Assembly: GCA_030066795.1 (NCBI GenBank) | Contig: JASJAW010000018.1 | Coordinates: 80,577 to 144,576, forward strand | DNA length: 64,000 nt | Origin: Dinoroseobacter sp. | Lineage (GTDB): Bacteria > Pseudomonadota > Alphaproteobacteria > Rhodobacterales > Rhodobacteraceae | Reading direction: 5' to 3' | Position numbers and translations under genes: made by a program | The notes under the pieces: generated by a model | Databases searched by the model: none | Seen by the model: only the letters and a program-made list of their open reading frames with translations | What the model was told of the DNA's origin: nothing | Shown here: positions 1 to 7,946 of the stretch, piece by piece | Layout: each line of letters begins with the position of its first letter | Position numbering within the stretch: position 1 is the stretch's first letter

Positions 1-539
1 TCGACATCGCCGTGGCAATGGTCCGCGACGCGGTTGATACGCTGAAAGCGGAAGGTCTTGAGTGTGACATCGTCGGCGGTGGCGGCACCGGCTCCTACTA
101 CTTCGAGGGCAACTCGGGCGTCTATAACGAGCTTCAGTGCGGTTCCTACGCGTTTATGGATGCCGACTACGGCCGCATTCTCGACAAGGATGGCAAGCGC
201 ATCGATCAGGGCGAATGGGAAAACGCACTCTTCATCCTGACCTCGGTTATGAGCCACGCGAAAGCCGACAAGGCGATCTGCGACGCAGGCCTCAAAGCGC
301 AGTCCGTCGACTCTGGCTTGCCAGTCATCTTTGGCCGCGATGATGTGGAATACGTTAAGTGTTCCGACGAGCATGGTGTGATCGCAGACCCCGACGGCAA
401 GCTGAAGGTCAACGACAAGCTGAAGCTGGTTCCGGGCCACTGTGACCCGACTTGCAACGTGCACGACTGGTATGTGGGTGTGCGCGACGGGAAGGTCGAA
501 GCGATCTGGCCCGTGACCGCACGCGGATTGGCCTATTGA
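1..539 (+). CDS. bhcC: beta-hydroxyaspartate aldolase BhcC (3' part; 5' end outside window)
   Basis: C-terminal 178 or so residues of a fold-type III PLP enzyme of the D-threonine/3-hydroxy-D-aspartate aldolase family; the reading frame is open from base 3 and the start lies upstream. The visible part holds the glycine-rich PLP-phosphate segment (GGGGTGSYY) and the C-terminal beta domain with the metal-binding H..C pair in PGHCDPTCN, both typical of the family. BhcC joins glyoxylate and glycine to give (2R,3S)-beta-hydroxyaspartate in the beta-hydroxyaspartate cycle, in the cytoplasm. The assignment as BhcC rather than a generic D-threonine aldolase rests on the next gene, which looks like bhcD, matching the known bhcABCD order. 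Separated from bhcD by 107 bases containing a hairpin. Confidence 0.85.
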   Translation, partial: DIAVAMVRDAVDTLKAEGLECDIVGGGGTGSYYFEGNSGVYNELQCGSYAFMDADYGRILDKDGKRIDQGEWENALFILTSVMSHAKADKAICDAGLKAQSVDSGLPVIFGRDDVEYVKCSDEHGVIADPDGKLKVNDKLKLVPGHCDPTCNVHDWYVGVRDGKVEAIWPVTARGLAY

Positions 540-551
540 GGCATGACAATC

Positions 552-580
552 GAAGGGGGCGCACCGCCCCCTTCTTCTTG
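552..580 (+). terminator. hairpin between bhcC and bhcD
   Basis: Perfect 9-bp stem GAAGGGGGC / GCCCCCTTC with a 5-base loop (GCACC), 13 bases after the bhcC stop, followed by a short pyrimidine stretch (TTCTTGG). It resembles a weak intrinsic terminator, but the downstream gene is in the same pathway, so it may act as a partial attenuator or as an mRNA 3'-end stabiliser that sets the BhcC:BhcD ratio. Confidence 0.55.
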
Positions 581-646
581 GAAGAAATACATCCGCAGGA
601 GGCGTTTATTGCGTTCCGCGGCGCCACCATCTGAGGGGAGGGTGCG

Positions 647-1639
647 ATGCTCAAGAAACTGGACACTGATGGTCTCGTGATCGTCACTGAGGAGGTCTGC
701 GCGAAAGTCGTCGACCGCGCATTGGCTTTTAACGCTGTGCAGGACGTCTTCGGTGCGATGGCGAGGGGCGATGCGTATAATTTCCCGGTGATCCGTGAGG
801 CGATTGGCCATGAAGATGCGCTTTATGGGTTCAAGTCTGGCTTCGACAAGGCAGGCATGGTGCTTGGCGTGAAAGCGGGTGGTTATTGGCCGAACAACAT
901 GGCCAAAGGGATAATTAACCACCAGTCGACCGTGTTCCTGTTCGATCCGGATACGGGAAAGCTCAAGGCGCTTGTCGGGGGCAACTACCTGACCGCGATC
1001 CGTACGGCCGCGTCCTCGGCTGTGTCGATTGCTCAACTATCGCGCAAGGACTCCAAAGTTCTGGGTATGGTTGGGGCTGGTCACCAGTCGACTTTCCAGC
1101 TCCGCGCCGCCGTAGAACAGCGCGACTTCGAGAAAGTCGTGTGTTGGAACCCGCATCCCGAGATGATCCCGAACCTTGCCAAAGTCGCAGATGAAATCGG
1201 CGTGCCTTTCGAGGCTGTTGAGCGCGAACAACTTGGCGCGGAAGCGGACGTAATCATCACTATTACTTCAGCCTTCGAGTCCTTGATTGAAGCGGATTGG
1301 ATCAAGCCCGGCACGCATCTGGCTTGCATGGGCACCGACACGAAGGGCAAGCAGGAGGTTTCGTCCGAGCTTGTCGCCAAGGCCACCCTCTTCACAGATG
1401 AAGTGGCACAATCGACGACAATCGGTGAGACGCAACATGCTATCGCCGCCGGTCTCATAAGCGAGGCTGATGTTACGCCGATCGGAAAGGTCATCAATGG
1501 CGATCATGCGGGGCGGACCTCGGATGACGAGATCACGCTGTTCGACGGCACAGGCGTTGGGCTTCAGGATCTGGCTGTTGCAGCCGTAGCTGCGCAGCAA
1601 GCTGCGGCGACAGGCGAAGCCACGCAAGTCGCCCTCTGA
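647..1639 (+). CDS. bhcD: iminosuccinate reductase BhcD (ornithine cyclodeaminase/mu-crystallin family)
   Basis: 330-residue protein of the ornithine cyclodeaminase/mu-crystallin family. The catalytic-domain segment GVKAGGYWPNN lies near residue 85 and the NAD-binding Rossmann loop reads GMVGAGHQS near residue 142. BhcD reduces iminosuccinate to L-aspartate with NADH, closing the beta-hydroxyaspartate cycle that assimilates glyoxylate from glycolate. The ATG at 647 follows a GGGAGGG ribosome site. The family alone would also allow alanine dehydrogenase or cyclodeaminase activity; the position directly after the aldolase gene makes BhcD the best call. Confidence 0.85.
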   Translation: MLKKLDTDGLVIVTEEVCAKVVDRALAFNAVQDVFGAMARGDAYNFPVIREAIGHEDALYGFKSGFDKAGMVLGVKAGGYWPNNMAKGIINHQSTVFLFDPDTGKLKALVGGNYLTAIRTAASSAVSIAQLSRKDSKVLGMVGAGHQSTFQLRAAVEQRDFEKVVCWNPHPEMIPNLAKVADEIGVPFEAVEREQLGAEADVIITITSAFESLIEADWIKPGTHLACMGTDTKGKQEVSSELVAKATLFTDEVAQSTTIGETQHAIAAGLISEADVTPIGKVINGDHAGRTSDDEITLFDGTGVGLQDLAVAAVAAQQAAATGEATQVAL

Positions 1640-1670
1640 TTTAATAAGAGCAAAAAAAGACTTTTCACTG

Positions 1671-1700
1671 GCGCCTCGGAACTCCGGGGCGCTTTTCTAT
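1671..1700 (+). terminator. intrinsic terminator after bhcD
   Basis: Stem GCGCCTCGG / CCGGGGCGC with an AACT loop (one G-U pair), followed by TTTTCTATT. It ends the bhc operon and overlaps the stop of the convergent DUF3179 gene; an A-rich stretch upstream (CAAAAAAAG) means it could also work in the other direction. Confidence 0.75.
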
Positions 1701-3079
1701 TCTGGCCAGAGCACGGTGCCTGGGTGAAATTGTGACCAGGCAAACCAAAAGGCCTGATGGCTGCCGAGATCCTCACCATCCGCGTCGATCGCGCGAATAC
1801 CACCCGCGTCAAGGGCGAGGCGCACGTTCTCAAAGCCAATCTCTTCCCCGCGTTTCAATGCAATAAACGCTTTGCTGCGCTGAAATGCGACTGGTTGGCC
1901 AGATGCCGTGATCACCCCGATTATATCTTCATGCACGGGCAAGCGCGGGTCCACATCGCCCACAGGAAAGATTGGCCCGTTCGCATCCCGTGTATTTCGA
2001 AAATCCGGGTTGCGCCCAAGTGCATATCTCTCCGCTAGCACTGTCGTGTCCGGATGTGCGGCTTTCCAGCTTCCCCAGTCCGAGGTCACGACGGTAGCCT
2101 GCTCCAGCACGATCCCTTTTTCAGCCAGCGTGCCGGTGACGGCATTGCCGAGAAAGGTGTCGAAAACCGAGTAGGTTTCGAGGTCGTACATTACCTTGTT
2201 GGACCTGATCAGTAGTCCGGAGGTGCGCAGAATGGGGCGGGAGATACCTTCAGGCAAACCGTCTGTGAAGTAAGCCTGTGCTGCGCCGCAAAGCGTGCAA
2301 TAGGGGATCCCCAGATCGCGCCCGCCGAGAGTGTCGTTGACCATTTCGCGCACTTCCATGATCTGGCGGGGGTAGGCGCGATATTCGCCGTTCACTTCGA
2401 TTCCAAAGACGATGTTGTCGTCTCGCAGCCATGTGGCCGCCTCCGCGCTCGTTACCTCTGGGTTATCAGCGGCCGGGATGCAGTTGCATGGCTCGTCTGT
2501 CGTGTCGAACGGACGCGCATCGATCAGAACCCCACCCCAGGATACCATTCGCCAATCGATATCCCCCTCAACGAAAATCCTGTCCCACCCGGGGACGATG
2601 CCCGTGAAAATTGCGCGTTTAACCCGCAGGTAGTCTGGCGGTGCAGGGACATCCCACGCGATCAGATGATCCGTCACCGCGCCCCATGGGTTCGATGCCG
2701 GGATCGGTTTTCGCAGAAGCTTAGATGCAGCAGAAGCAAGAAAAGCTGTCAATTCCTGACTTGTGGTGAAGCGCATGAGGTCACTGATCAGCCAGACCAG
2801 TCGAGGGTCCTGCGCATCTGCGATTTCGAGGATCGCGCGGATCTGCTCCTCTCCCCAAACCCCCTTTTCAACGCTGTCAACGAACGCGGTTTGAACTGCG
2901 TCTTTCTGCAACTGGGAAAGGGGGGTGTCCGGAATGGCTGGGGGCGCGCCGAATTGTTCCAGTGTGTAGGAGTCCAGCTGGTCACTGCCTTCAGCAATCA
3001 GGATAGACGGCGCAGCAAGCCCGGCTACCAATAGCAGTGCAGCGTGCAAGCCATGCCACCTGAGCAATGCGACGTTCAT
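1697..3079 (-). CDS. secreted DUF3179 domain protein
   Basis: 460-residue protein with an N-terminal signal peptide (hydrophobic stretch LHAALLLVAGLAAPSILIA). The body matches the DUF3179 family: a central VNGEYRAYPRQIM segment and the family's cysteine signature IPYCTLCGAAQAY, followed by a beta-rich region with RSNKVMYDLETYSVFD. The ATG at 3079 is preferred to the in-frame TTG at 3109 because GGGAGGGAG lies just upstream of it. The function of the family is unknown; the CxxC pair suggests a metal or redox role outside the cytoplasm. It is convergent with bhcD and has no obvious operon partner. Confidence 0.8.
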   Translation of the reverse strand: MNVALLRWHGLHAALLLVAGLAAPSILIAEGSDQLDSYTLEQFGAPPAIPDTPLSQLQKDAVQTAFVDSVEKGVWGEEQIRAILEIADAQDPRLVWLISDLMRFTTSQELTAFLASAASKLLRKPIPASNPWGAVTDHLIAWDVPAPPDYLRVKRAIFTGIVPGWDRIFVEGDIDWRMVSWGGVLIDARPFDTTDEPCNCIPAADNPEVTSAEAATWLRDDNIVFGIEVNGEYRAYPRQIMEVREMVNDTLGGRDLGIPYCTLCGAAQAYFTDGLPEGISRPILRTSGLLIRSNKVMYDLETYSVFDTFLGNAVTGTLAEKGIVLEQATVVTSDWGSWKAAHPDTTVLAERYALGRNPDFRNTRDANGPIFPVGDVDPRLPVHEDIIGVITASGQPVAFQRSKAFIALKRGEEIGFENVRLALDAGGIRAIDADGEDLGSHQAFWFAWSQFHPGTVLWPE

Positions 3080-3221
3080 TTTGCTCCCTCCCTCGTGTCC
3101 AAGTGCCAAGTAAGGCCGCGCGCTTTATATGGACGCCACGAGCCCTTACTCCGATGCATGTTTTATTCCATATGCAGTGGTTGTCGCGCTAATCACGACT
3201 AATCAGCAGCTGGTGAAGGCC

Positions 3222-3389
3222 CTAGCGGTTCATGGCATGACCTGTGTCGCCGGGCGCGGAACTGAGCAGGGTATAACCTACGGAAATCAGGGCGATCCGC
3301 GGGGCTAATACTGCAGCAGGCAGAACGCTGGCGTACTGAAATACCTGTGGAAGGGTAAAGGCGGCAAAGAACATGCCTGCAACGACCAT
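3222..3389 (-). CDS. possible small hydrophobic protein
   Basis: A 55-residue frame from an ATG at 3389, beginning MVVAGMFFAAFTLPQVFQYA, with one or two potential membrane segments and an ending rich in small residues. The upstream GAGCGAGCG is only a weak ribosome site. It could be a true small membrane protein or the tail of a decayed transporter; no family is recognised. Confidence 0.2.
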   Translation of the reverse strand: MVVAGMFFAAFTLPQVFQYASVLPAAVLAPRIALISVGYTLLSSAPGDTGHAMNR

Positions 3390-4024
3390 TAGCGCTCGCT
3401 CGCCAGCGCCGCGACAGCCGAAGAATTGCAATGCACAGCGACGACCATCGTGATGGCCAAAGCTCTCAGCAAAGTGGGGGGTATCGACGGATTTAAACCA
3501 ACTGCGTTGATAAGTTTGGGTTAAAGCGCATAATCAAGCCCGCGTAACCAATCCTCGCGTTGCGCATCGATTAGCTCTTCGTTTCCTCCGGTAACTATTG
3601 GCGGAAGCAGCGGCGGCTCAAGGCGGGTCGTCAAAAAATGCGCATGTCGCTCTAAACGGGCTCCTGTCCTCCGCTCCCGTTCCGCACAAAACTTTTGCCC
3701 TATCGTCAACGCGCATCTCGGAGCCCTTGGGAGGGTTTTGTCTTGCTGCCAAGCAGGTCTCAATTCGACGGTGACCGTGCGTTCCATGCCAAAAAAGGGA
3801 TGCCAGATCCCATACTTGGGCTTCTTCTAGCTCGCGGAATAACATGCCAAAAGATGGATGTGCACAGTGTGTATGCTACCAGAACGTGCGGTCGATCGCT
3901 CGGGCCAAGGCTTCGTTCCCCGAAAAAAAGCGCCAATCTCGAATACCAAGGCTTTGGCCAGTTGTGAGTGGATGCCAAAAGACAGAAATCTTCTTTGTCT
4001 TGATACGTCCCCGCCTCAGTGATT

Positions 4025-4056
4025 TTGTCACCGTCGCTCTCGTGAGATTGTGACAA
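4025..4056. promoter_or_regulatory. inverted repeat TTGTCAC-N18-GTGACAA upstream of the SQR-like gene
   Basis: Two 7-base half sites in inverted orientation, 18 bases apart. The right half lies within TTGTGACAA, which is itself palindromic. The GTGAC/GTCAC core resembles the stronger operator at 6763-6781 next to the Crp/Fnr gene. It lies about 250 bases before the SQR-like start, so a long leader would be needed. Functional assignment is inference. Confidence 0.3.
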
Positions 4057-4209
4057 TGGTTTTCCTGTTGTTTTGGAGAACCGTTTTGATGAGACATCTA
4101 GAGCGCCTCGCCATCCTCGTTGCAGGAGCTGAGTGCGCCGCGCACCGCTTTCTGCAACCCTCGCTGTTAGGCACATCAAGTGGCTGGAGCGTCCGCGCGA
4201 ACGGTGAAC

Positions 4210-4230
4210 TGACGCAGAAAATGACGCAGA
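4210..4230. repeat. tandem TGACGCAGA repeat before the SQR-like gene
   Basis: TGACGCAGA occurs at 4210-4218 and again at 4222-4230, a period of 12 bases, about 75 bases before the start codon. It could be a tandem regulator site; nothing else supports this. Confidence 0.3.
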
Positions 4231-4306
4231 CCCAAGGGTCAACTCCAAAATCTCCAGAACTTGAGTGGAACGCGCGGATTTCGCGTGTCGTACGGAGGAT
4301 AACAAG

Positions 4307-5617
4307 ATGACTCTAGACAGAAGACAGTTTCTAGCACTTGCCATGGGCACCGGTACAGCGGCCGTTGTTACCCCGGGTGCCGGAGGTGCCCCGGCTCAGT
4401 CGATAACAACATCCGCACGTATCATCATTATCGGAGCCGGTGCAGCGGGAACCGCGTTGGCAAACCGGTTGGTGCGCCGTCTCGATGGCGCACAGATCAC
4501 GATCATCGATCCCAGACCCAATCACTTATATCAGCCTGGCCTGACGCTGGTCGCTGCTGGTTTGAAGCCGGCCAACTATGTTGTTTCAGAGAATACTGAC
4601 TGGCTTCCAAAAGGTGTGTTTTTCGTAACCGATAAGGTTGCGGCGGTAGATGCTGAGAGCAAGACTGTTTCGACTGAAGGCGGCGAGAATCTCAGCTATG
4701 ACTGGCTTGTCGTTGCGCCCGGGTTGATCCTTGACCATGACGCGATCGAAGGATTCAGCCTCGATATGGTGGGCGAGAATGGGATCGGGGCTCTTTATGC
4801 AGGCCCCGAATACGCGGCACGCACTTGGGCTGCGGCCAGTAGGTTTACTGAAGAAGGCGGCACCGGACTGTTTACGCGCCCAGCGACCGAGATGAAATGC
4901 GCCGGAGCACCACTCAAGCACACCTTTCTGATCGATGACATTGCGCGCCGGGCGGGCAATTCTGGAAAGATAAACATGGTTTATGCTGCCCCGCAGGGCT
5001 CGCTTTTTGGCGTTCCGATTGTAGCCGAGAAGGTACGCATGCTGTTTGGAGATCGCGGGATCGAGACACGAATGAAGCACACGCTGAAAGCCCTCGACGC
5101 GGATGCCAAAAAGGCAACCTTTGCAGATGCTGACGGCTTCGATGTGGAGATGGACTACGACTATATCCATGTCATCCCGCCCCAACGTGCTCCGGAATTC
5201 GTCGTCCAATCCGGTCTTGCCTGGGCCGATAAATGGACGGATCAGGGCTGGGTCGAGTGCGACAAAGCAACCATGCGGCACCTGCGTTATCCCGAGATTT
5301 TCGCGCTTGGCGACGTGGCGGGCGTGCCCAAGGGCAAAACCGCCGCAAGCGTGAAATGGCAGGTGCCGGTAGTGGAGGATCACCTGGTGGCCGCAATCGA
5401 AGGGCGCGAAGGTACGCAAGCGTACACAGGTTACACGTCCTGTCCTCTGATCACGAAAATCGGCAGCGCGATGCTGATCGAGTTTGACTACAACAACAAC
5501 CTGGTCCCGTCTTTTCCTGGCGTCATCGCCCCGCTCGAAGAGCTATGGATCAGTTGGCTTATGAAAGAAGTGGCTCTGAAGGCAACGTATAATGCCATGC
5601 TGCGCGGTCGTGCGTAA
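4307..5617 (+). CDS. Tat-exported sulfide:quinone oxidoreductase-like flavoprotein
   Basis: 436-residue FAD/NAD(P)-binding oxidoreductase. The start at 4307 has GGAGG 10 bases upstream and gives a twin-arginine signal (DRRQFLALAMG) followed by an Ala/Gly-rich stretch, so the folded flavoprotein is probably exported. The FAD loop GAGAAG lies near residue 43. Two cysteines in SQR-type contexts are visible: C198 in KCAGAP and C379 in SCPL, matching the redox pair that forms the sulfur-bridged centre in sulfide:quinone oxidoreductases. A C-terminal amphipathic region (LEELWISWLMKEVALKATYN) could dock to the membrane. It starts the sulfur gene set. Flavocytochrome c sulfide dehydrogenase is an alternative, but no cytochrome partner is present. 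Confidence 0.75.
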   Translation: MTLDRRQFLALAMGTGTAAVVTPGAGGAPAQSITTSARIIIIGAGAAGTALANRLVRRLDGAQITIIDPRPNHLYQPGLTLVAAGLKPANYVVSENTDWLPKGVFFVTDKVAAVDAESKTVSTEGGENLSYDWLVVAPGLILDHDAIEGFSLDMVGENGIGALYAGPEYAARTWAAASRFTEEGGTGLFTRPATEMKCAGAPLKHTFLIDDIARRAGNSGKINMVYAAPQGSLFGVPIVAEKVRMLFGDRGIETRMKHTLKALDADAKKATFADADGFDVEMDYDYIHVIPPQRAPEFVVQSGLAWADKWTDQGWVECDKATMRHLRYPEIFALGDVAGVPKGKTAASVKWQVPVVEDHLVAAIEGREGTQAYTGYTSCPLITKIGSAMLIEFDYNNNLVPSFPGVIAPLEELWISWLMKEVALKATYNAMLRGRA

Positions 5618-5629
5618 GGAGACATCGCA

Positions 5630-5995
5630 ATGAAAGAACTTACATTTGAAACACTGATAGCGGTCTTTGAACAGATCTTCGGACGCGGGCTATTCTGGCT
5701 TATGGCCGCAGCGGCTGCGCTGATCACACTGGGTTATGTCTACGTACTGATCCGGGACCGGGCGGTGAGTTGGAAGAAGTTCCTCTTTGCCCAGCTCTCC
5801 ATGCCAATCGGGGCGGTGCTGGCCGTTTGGCTGGTGATGGTCATGACGGACTCGCATCTGAGTGATCTTGGTGGGCCAGTCGATGTTATCGTTTTTCTTG
5901 GCATAGCCGCCCTAGGTGCGGTTGGCATGGCGATCCTGATCTATACACTGGAGTCGCTGATGGGGTCGAAACGTACCACCGACATCAGCGACTGA
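5630..5995 (+). CDS. small membrane protein, DUF5368-like
   Basis: 121-residue protein with three hydrophobic segments (about residues 20-42, 52-72 and 83-107), starting 12 bases after the SQR-like gene with an AAGGAGA ribosome site. The sequence fits my memory of the DUF5368 family, which occurs beside sulfur genes in Rhodobacteraceae. The close spacing suggests co-transcription with the flavoprotein, perhaps as its membrane partner; function unknown. Confidence 0.6.
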   Translation: MKELTFETLIAVFEQIFGRGLFWLMAAAAALITLGYVYVLIRDRAVSWKKFLFAQLSMPIGAVLAVWLVMVMTDSHLSDLGGPVDVIVFLGIAALGAVGMAILIYTLESLMGSKRTTDISD

Positions 5996-6056
5996 CGCAA
6001 AGATCGCGCTGCCGGTTCAATCCATGCCTGTGGCGTCGGAGCATGGAAAGACTGGC

Positions 6057-6731
6057 ATGGAAGAAACTTGGATCGAGAAGTTCAAAGGCCTCAGCCGACT
6101 TCCCGATGACATACGAAAGGAGCTTGTCGAAGGCAGCAAGATCGTCACTGTGCCCGCCGGTACCGAGATTTTTGCGCCTGGACAAACAGCGGATAACCTG
6201 TGGCTGCTGCTCGATGGTACAGTAAGAGTACAGCAACGCTCCGAGACAGGACGGGAAGTGTTCCTGTATCGCGTCCATGCAGGCGAAAGCTGCGTGCTGA
6301 CAACGGCCTGTATGCTCGCTTTTGAAGACTATTCAGCTGACGGCGTGGCCGAGACCGACGTCACGGCTGTTGCGATACCGCGTCAAACCTTCGACGACCT
6401 TGTGGGGAGGTCGTCAGTGTTCCGAGAGTTTGTGTTCACGGCTTATTCCCGGCGCATTACTGATCTGTTCACTTTGATAGATGATATTGTTTTTCAGCGC
6501 ATGGATGTGCGCCTTGCATCCCGATTGCTGGAGCTTGCGGATAAGGATGATGTCGTGCGGGCAACCCATGCCGTCCTCGGCACCGAGCTTGGAACAGCCA
6601 GAGAGGTCATTTCGCGTACCCTCGCGGAATTCCAACGCCGCGGCTTTGTTGAACAAGCGCGTGGCGAAGTGCGCCTGGTCGGTCGAGAAGGGCTCGAGCG
6701 TATGGTGAAGGCGGCCGGGGCGCAGGTCTGA
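6057..6731 (+). CDS. Crp/Fnr-family regulator with two cysteines in the sensor domain
   Basis: 224-residue regulator: N-terminal cyclic-nucleotide-binding-like beta-roll (about residues 10-120), dimer helix, and a C-terminal winged helix with recognition-helix segment GTAREVISRTLAEFQRRGF near residue 180. It lacks the N-terminal four-cysteine cluster of FNR, but has C79 and C85 in the ESCVLTTACML loop, where CRP places its ligand-binding segment. Embedded among persulfide-metabolism genes, these cysteines could sense sulfane sulfur or redox state. The start at 6057 is chosen over 6024 because GGAAAG precedes it and the family normally starts about here. A perfect inverted repeat lies 32 bases after the stop, before the next gene. 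Confidence 0.85.
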   Translation: MEETWIEKFKGLSRLPDDIRKELVEGSKIVTVPAGTEIFAPGQTADNLWLLLDGTVRVQQRSETGREVFLYRVHAGESCVLTTACMLAFEDYSADGVAETDVTAVAIPRQTFDDLVGRSSVFREFVFTAYSRRITDLFTLIDDIVFQRMDVRLASRLLELADKDDVVRATHAVLGTELGTAREVISRTLAEFQRRGFVEQARGEVRLVGREGLERMVKAAGAQV

Positions 6732-6762
6732 CACTCCTCATTTATTTCCGGTGAACTAAGGT

Positions 6763-6781
6763 TTGGTGACCAAGTCACCAA
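6763..6781. promoter_or_regulatory. probable operator for the Crp/Fnr-type regulator
   Basis: Perfect inverted repeat TTGGTGAC-CAA-GTCACCAA (8-3-8), 55 bases upstream of the DUF2892 start and just after the regulator gene. Crp/Fnr proteins bind two-fold symmetric sites with 5-base half sites such as GTGAC or TTGAT near the centre, so both location and shape fit. Probably controls the run from 6837 to at least 10537. Confidence 0.65.
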
Positions 6782-6836
6782 TGGCCTAGTTGCCCCTGTG
6801 GCATGGTGCTTCCATCGATTCTTGGTGGAGAAAAAC

Positions 6837-7046
6837 ATGACCACAAACATGGGAAAAATTGATCGAGGGGGGCGTCTCGCAATTGCCGTGCTTCTGCTTG
6901 TTCTGGCATTTGGAACAAGTGCTCTGGGCGGTGGGGTCCTCTTCTGGCTTGCACTTATCGTGGCCGCCGTCTTCACGCTGACCGCTTTTGTTGGAAACTG
7001 CCCGCTGTACAGCATTATCGGCCTCAAGACCTGCCGGGATTGCTGA
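6837..7046 (+). CDS. DUF2892 (YgaP-like) membrane protein
   Basis: 69-residue protein with two membrane segments and the family ending NCPLYSIIGLKTCRDC, rich in cysteine. DUF2892 proteins, and the membrane part of rhodanese YgaP, accompany sulfur-transfer genes. The ATG at 6837 has TGGAG upstream. Its stop overlaps the start of the next gene (TGATG), so the two are translationally coupled. First gene after the palindromic operator. Confidence 0.8.
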   Translation: MTTNMGKIDRGGRLAIAVLLLVLAFGTSALGGGVLFWLALIVAAVFTLTAFVGNCPLYSIIGLKTCRDC

Positions 7047-7480
7047 TGGTTGAAACTGCGTTCACACCATGGGCGTCGCTTGCGGGCGGCGTCCTGATCG
7101 GTATCGCGGCAACGCTTCTGATGCTGACTATTGGACGCGTTATGGGCGCGACCGGCGTTCTTGCGGGTTTGGTTCAGCCTGCCTCTGGTCAGGAGTTTGC
7201 CTGGCGTGCGGCGCTTTTGGCCGGGATGGTCACAGGGCCGGTAGTGGTCTGGCTGGTGTCCGGGGAAATGCCCGCTGTCGAGGTCCCGGTATCGACGCTC
7301 GCTTTGGTTTTGGGCGGCGTCATCGTCGGTGTCGGGGTGACGTATGGCTCTGGCTGCACCTCGGGCCACGGGGTTTGCGGCATGGCACGCCTGAGCCCGC
7401 GGTCCATCGCAGCCACGATCACGTTCATGATCACTACCGGTCTTACCGTCTATCTCATCCGTCACGTGATCGGAGGCTGA
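7046..7480 (+). CDS. YeeE/YedE-family sulfur transporter, first half
   Basis: 144-residue membrane protein with four hydrophobic segments and the cysteine motif GSGCTSGHGVCGMARLS near residue 105, the hallmark of YeeE/YedE (TsuA-type thiosulfate uptake) proteins. It represents only half of the usual one-chain transporter; the next gene encodes the other half. Starts inside the preceding stop codon (ATG at 7046). Likely imports thiosulfate or another sulfur compound, inferred from the family and the neighbours. Confidence 0.85.
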   Translation: MVETAFTPWASLAGGVLIGIAATLLMLTIGRVMGATGVLAGLVQPASGQEFAWRAALLAGMVTGPVVVWLVSGEMPAVEVPVSTLALVLGGVIVGVGVTYGSGCTSGHGVCGMARLSPRSIAATITFMITTGLTVYLIRHVIGG

Positions 7481-7484
7481 ACTC

Positions 7485-7922
7485 ATGAGACTTTTCTCAA
7501 CGTACCTGATCGGACTGATATTCGGTGTCGGTATTTCGATCTCGGGCATGATAAATCCGGCTAAGGTGCTAAACTTTTTCGATATAGCAGGCACTTGGGA
7601 CCCTTCGCTGATCTTCGTGATGGGTGGTGCGCTGGTCACGACGTTCGTCGGCTACAAGCTTGTCTTCGGACGTCAGGCGCCGGTCTTCGAGACAACTTTC
7701 AGCGTGCCGGCTTCGCGTACCATCGACGCCAAGCTTATCGGTGGTTCGGCGGTATTTGGTATCGGCTGGGGTATCGCGGGGTTTTGTCCCGGTGGCGCTC
7801 TGCCAGCGCTTGGTACCGGTAGGTGGGAAGTCTTCGCCTTCACTGCCGCCCTTATAGCGGGGATCTTCCTTGCCCGCTTCATCCAATCAAATTCAGACGC
7901 GCGCCGCGCCCCGGCGGCGTGA
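7485..7922 (+). CDS. YeeE/YedE-family sulfur transporter, second half (DUF6691-like)
   Basis: 145-residue membrane protein with four hydrophobic segments and the motif GIAGFCPGGALPALGTG near residue 98. It pairs with the preceding gene: in TsuA-like proteins the two pseudo-symmetric halves each bring conserved cysteines to the substrate path. Only 4 bases separate the genes. Two-gene forms of this transporter are common in proteobacteria. Confidence 0.85.
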   Translation: MRLFSTYLIGLIFGVGISISGMINPAKVLNFFDIAGTWDPSLIFVMGGALVTTFVGYKLVFGRQAPVFETTFSVPASRTIDAKLIGGSAVFGIGWGIAGFCPGGALPALGTGRWEVFAFTAALIAGIFLARFIQSNSDARRAPAA

Positions 7923-7946
7923 TCCCGTCTTAGGAGGAGATAAGAT

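Larger units (their letters stand above)
3080..4306. other. gene-poor 1.2 kb stretch, possibly eroded
   Basis: No open frame here looks like a confident gene. A minus-strand frame at 3222-3389 could encode a 55-residue hydrophobic peptide, and a minus-strand frame at 3521-3787 gives 88 residues without a recognisable motif. The 3760-4350 minus-strand frame is of odd composition and overlaps the start of the next gene. The interval carries the likely promoter region of the sulfur genes, with an inverted repeat at 4025-4056 and a tandem repeat at 4210-4230. It may hold gene remnants. Confidence 0.5.

Noticed and set aside
3760..4350. 196-residue minus-strand frame
   Set aside because: It overlaps the real start of the SQR-like gene and has an amino-acid composition unlike the neighbouring proteins, with no motif.
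6494..7639. 381-residue minus-strand frame across several genes
   Set aside because: It runs antisense to the Crp/Fnr, DUF2892 and YeeE genes, which are clearly real; its Arg/Pro/Ser/Thr-rich composition is that of a shadow frame.
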